A stretch of DNA of 64,000 bases from Acinetobacter courvalinii. GTDB taxonomy: Bacteria > Pseudomonadota > Gammaproteobacteria > Pseudomonadales > Moraxellaceae. The position numbers and the translations under genes were made by a program. Each line of letters begins with the position of its first letter. Position 1 is the stretch's first letter. The notes beneath the pieces were generated by a model. The model made no database searches, was not told the DNA's origin, and saw only the letters and a list, made by a program, of their open reading frames with translations. Location of the stretch: assembly GCF_014635545.1 (NCBI RefSeq), contig NZ_BMDA01000002.1, forward strand, positions 457,285 to 521,284. Reading direction: 5' to 3'. Below, piece by piece: positions 63,122 to 64,000 of the stretch.

Positions 63122-63634
63122 TTACTCCGCATTCTTCGCCAAGAGCAAAACTCTTGGATCGATATGAACTTTGGAATAACTCAATGCTTCCAGATTCACC
63201 TTAAAGGTCGAATAGGTTTTCTTATTATATAAGCAGAAAATACTGCCGACTTCACACGCCGGATTATTGGTGCTTAAAGAAAGTAATGAGCGAGATGGAT
63301 AAGCCTGAATCAGGTTTTGCTGTTGTTGTGGCGAGGTCGTGGTGAAATAAGCCACATGACATTCAGTTTTGGGAAAATCTTTTGCCGTGACCGCCTGAAC
63401 TTGATAATCATAAGCCAACTGACGGATATTTGACTGAAACTGATTGGCTGCTTCCGTATTGTCAATCACACAAATAGAAGGGCGGGTGGTGTTCGACCAT
63501 TTACTATAACTTAATATTGATAATGCTAACTCATAGAAGTTATGCGTCGAAATGGCATAGCAAAGCGGGCTCACAGCTACCGAAGCTGCAAGCAAGATAG
63601 ATCGAGCTTTGATATTTAAAAACCGTATTTTCAA
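63122..63634 (-). CDS. YfiR-like periplasmic repressor
   Basis: This 170-residue protein has a Sec signal (MKIRFLNIKARSILLAASVAV, cleavage near CYA) and a YfiR (DUF4154) domain. Cys55, Cys92, Cys127 and Cys134 occupy the order expected of YfiR, and the last two are seven apart as in the disulfide pair of Pseudomonas aeruginosa YfiR. The start is a TTG immediately after an in-frame TGA, with no strong ribosome binding site, so expression may be low. It is the first gene of the unit and is expected to inhibit the YfiN-like cyclase in the periplasm. Confidence 0.82.
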   Translation of the reverse strand: MKIRFLNIKARSILLAASVAVSPLCYAISTHNFYELALSILSYSKWSNTTRPSICVIDNTEAANQFQSNIRQLAYDYQVQAVTAKDFPKTECHVAYFTTTSPQQQQNLIQAYPSRSLLSLSTNNPACEVGSIFCLYNKKTYSTFKVNLEALSYSKVHIDPRVLLLAKNAE

Positions 63635-63791
63635 TCAGAAGTGCCAAAAAATGTGAAGCAAGAGACATATTCTACTGGACTTAATTGTTTAAAAAAAGTT
63701 CTTAATTACTCAGAAAAGCGAATAAAAGTAACTATTCAGTTCAAAAAGTATGCGTTCAATCAAATTATTCAAATAAATTTAAAAAAGGGTG
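63635..63791 (+). promoter_or_regulatory. AT-rich upstream region before rRNA promoter P1
   Basis: The stretch up to 63791 is unusually AT-rich, especially AAATTATTCAAATAAATTT around 63761-63779, where an UP element that contacts RNA polymerase alpha subunits would sit for the following promoter. No gene is seen. Confidence 0.45.
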
Positions 63792-63819
63792 TTGCATTGG
63801 GTAGGGAATGCTGTAGAAT
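63792..63819 (+). promoter_or_regulatory. Probable rRNA operon promoter P1
   Basis: TTGCAT (63792-63797) and TAGAAT (63814-63819) have a 16-base spacer, and the discriminator GCACATCC is GC-rich as in stringently controlled rRNA promoters. An AT-rich UP-like stretch precedes it. Confidence 0.7.
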
Positions 63820-63850
63820 GCACATCCATCGGCGGTGATGCAGATAAAAA

Positions 63851-63866
63851 CTTGTTGATAAACAAG
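63851..63866 (+). promoter_or_regulatory. boxB-like hairpin in the rRNA leader
   Basis: CTTGTT and AACAAG form a 6-bp stem with GATA loop between P1 and P2. It resembles an antitermination or processing hairpin of rRNA leaders; assignment is tentative. Confidence 0.35.
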
Positions 63867-63931
63867 GATTTGGTTAAAATGGTTAGATTCTTGGATTGGT
63901 TGATAAGTTTGCTAAATATCTAAATTACCTG

Positions 63932-63959
63932 TTGACTTTTAAGAAATTGAGAGTAATAT
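63932..63959 (+). promoter_or_regulatory. Probable rRNA operon promoter P2
   Basis: TTGACT (63932-63937) and TAATAT (63954-63959), 16-base spacer, are followed by GC-rich AGCCGACC. It lies 140 bases after P1, close to the P1-P2 spacing of enterobacterial rrn operons. The 16S rRNA should start shortly after base 64000. Confidence 0.72.
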
Positions 63960-64000
63960 AGCCGACCTAGCTTGATGATGACGAATCATTGAGAAGATCA

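Overview
The window looks like a chromosomal segment of an Acinetobacter species. Moderate-to-low GC, the gene vocabulary (PhoX with TatABC, PiuC with TonB receptors next to tig-clpP-clpX, MetX-MetW, a long LeuA, class I fumarase, ackA-pta) and a set of Moraxellaceae-style conserved hypotheticals all fit. Most of it is core housekeeping DNA with short gaps and many intrinsic terminators. I see no prophage, insertion sequence, integron or CRISPR array. The species cannot be fixed from the sequence alone.

Layout. Positions 1-5656 hold one giant, low-complexity, glycine/asparagine-rich repeat protein in an AT-rich setting. A tRNA-Arg(ACG) follows at 6173. Positions 6.3-15.2 kb carry small metabolic and membrane genes: a FAH-family enzyme, an AraC regulator divergent from an EamA transporter, YihY/BrkB, WrbA, Lgt and an NRDE protein. 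Positions 15.2-18.9 kb hold phoX and tatABC. Each of these two transcription units starts behind four PhoB-like heptamers spaced 11 bp apart, so the Tat exporter and its probable substrate PhoX look co-induced by phosphate starvation. Positions 19-25.4 kb hold an AEC transporter, rdgB, metX-metW-sel1 and leuA. Upstream of leuA is a previously unlisted 29-codon leucine-rich leader peptide (25547-25636).

Positions 26-32.5 kb form an iron-acquisition block: a divergent Fur-family regulator, piuC, a PiuA-like receptor and a PirA/FepA-like receptor, with Fur-box-like palindromes at both receptor promoters. Positions 32.7-36.4 kb hold tig-clpP-clpX. Positions 36.5-47.2 kb carry a lipoprotein, a DUF2059 protein, fumarase, a second AraC/EamA divergent pair, a DUF6348 protein, ackA-pta and proA. 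Positions 47.5-53.5 kb carry an alpha/beta hydrolase fused to a PilZ-like domain, a methyltransferase, a multi-hairpin intergenic repeat, nagZ and a Prc/Tsp protease. Positions 53.7-57.6 kb hold tandem DUF2147 paralogues, an hflX-lrgA-lrgB unit and an unlisted 46-codon membrane peptide. Positions 57.8-61.4 kb hold a PlsC-like acyltransferase, a phospholipase D/cardiolipin synthase-like lipoprotein and a metallophosphoesterase.

The last genes (61.4-63.6 kb) form a YfiR-YfiN-YfiB-like cyclic-di-GMP cassette. The final 220 bases carry two tandem strong promoters with GC-rich discriminators, which I read as P1 and P2 of an rRNA operon whose 16S gene should begin just past the window end.

Cyclic-di-GMP appears twice (YfiN-like synthase, PilZ-hydrolase), iron once as a cluster, and phosphate once as a two-promoter regulon. 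The signals most worth following are the paired Pho boxes, the leuA leader peptide, the giant repeat protein, the nested-hairpin repeat at 49898-50014 and the Fur-like protein that lacks the usual metal-site histidines.
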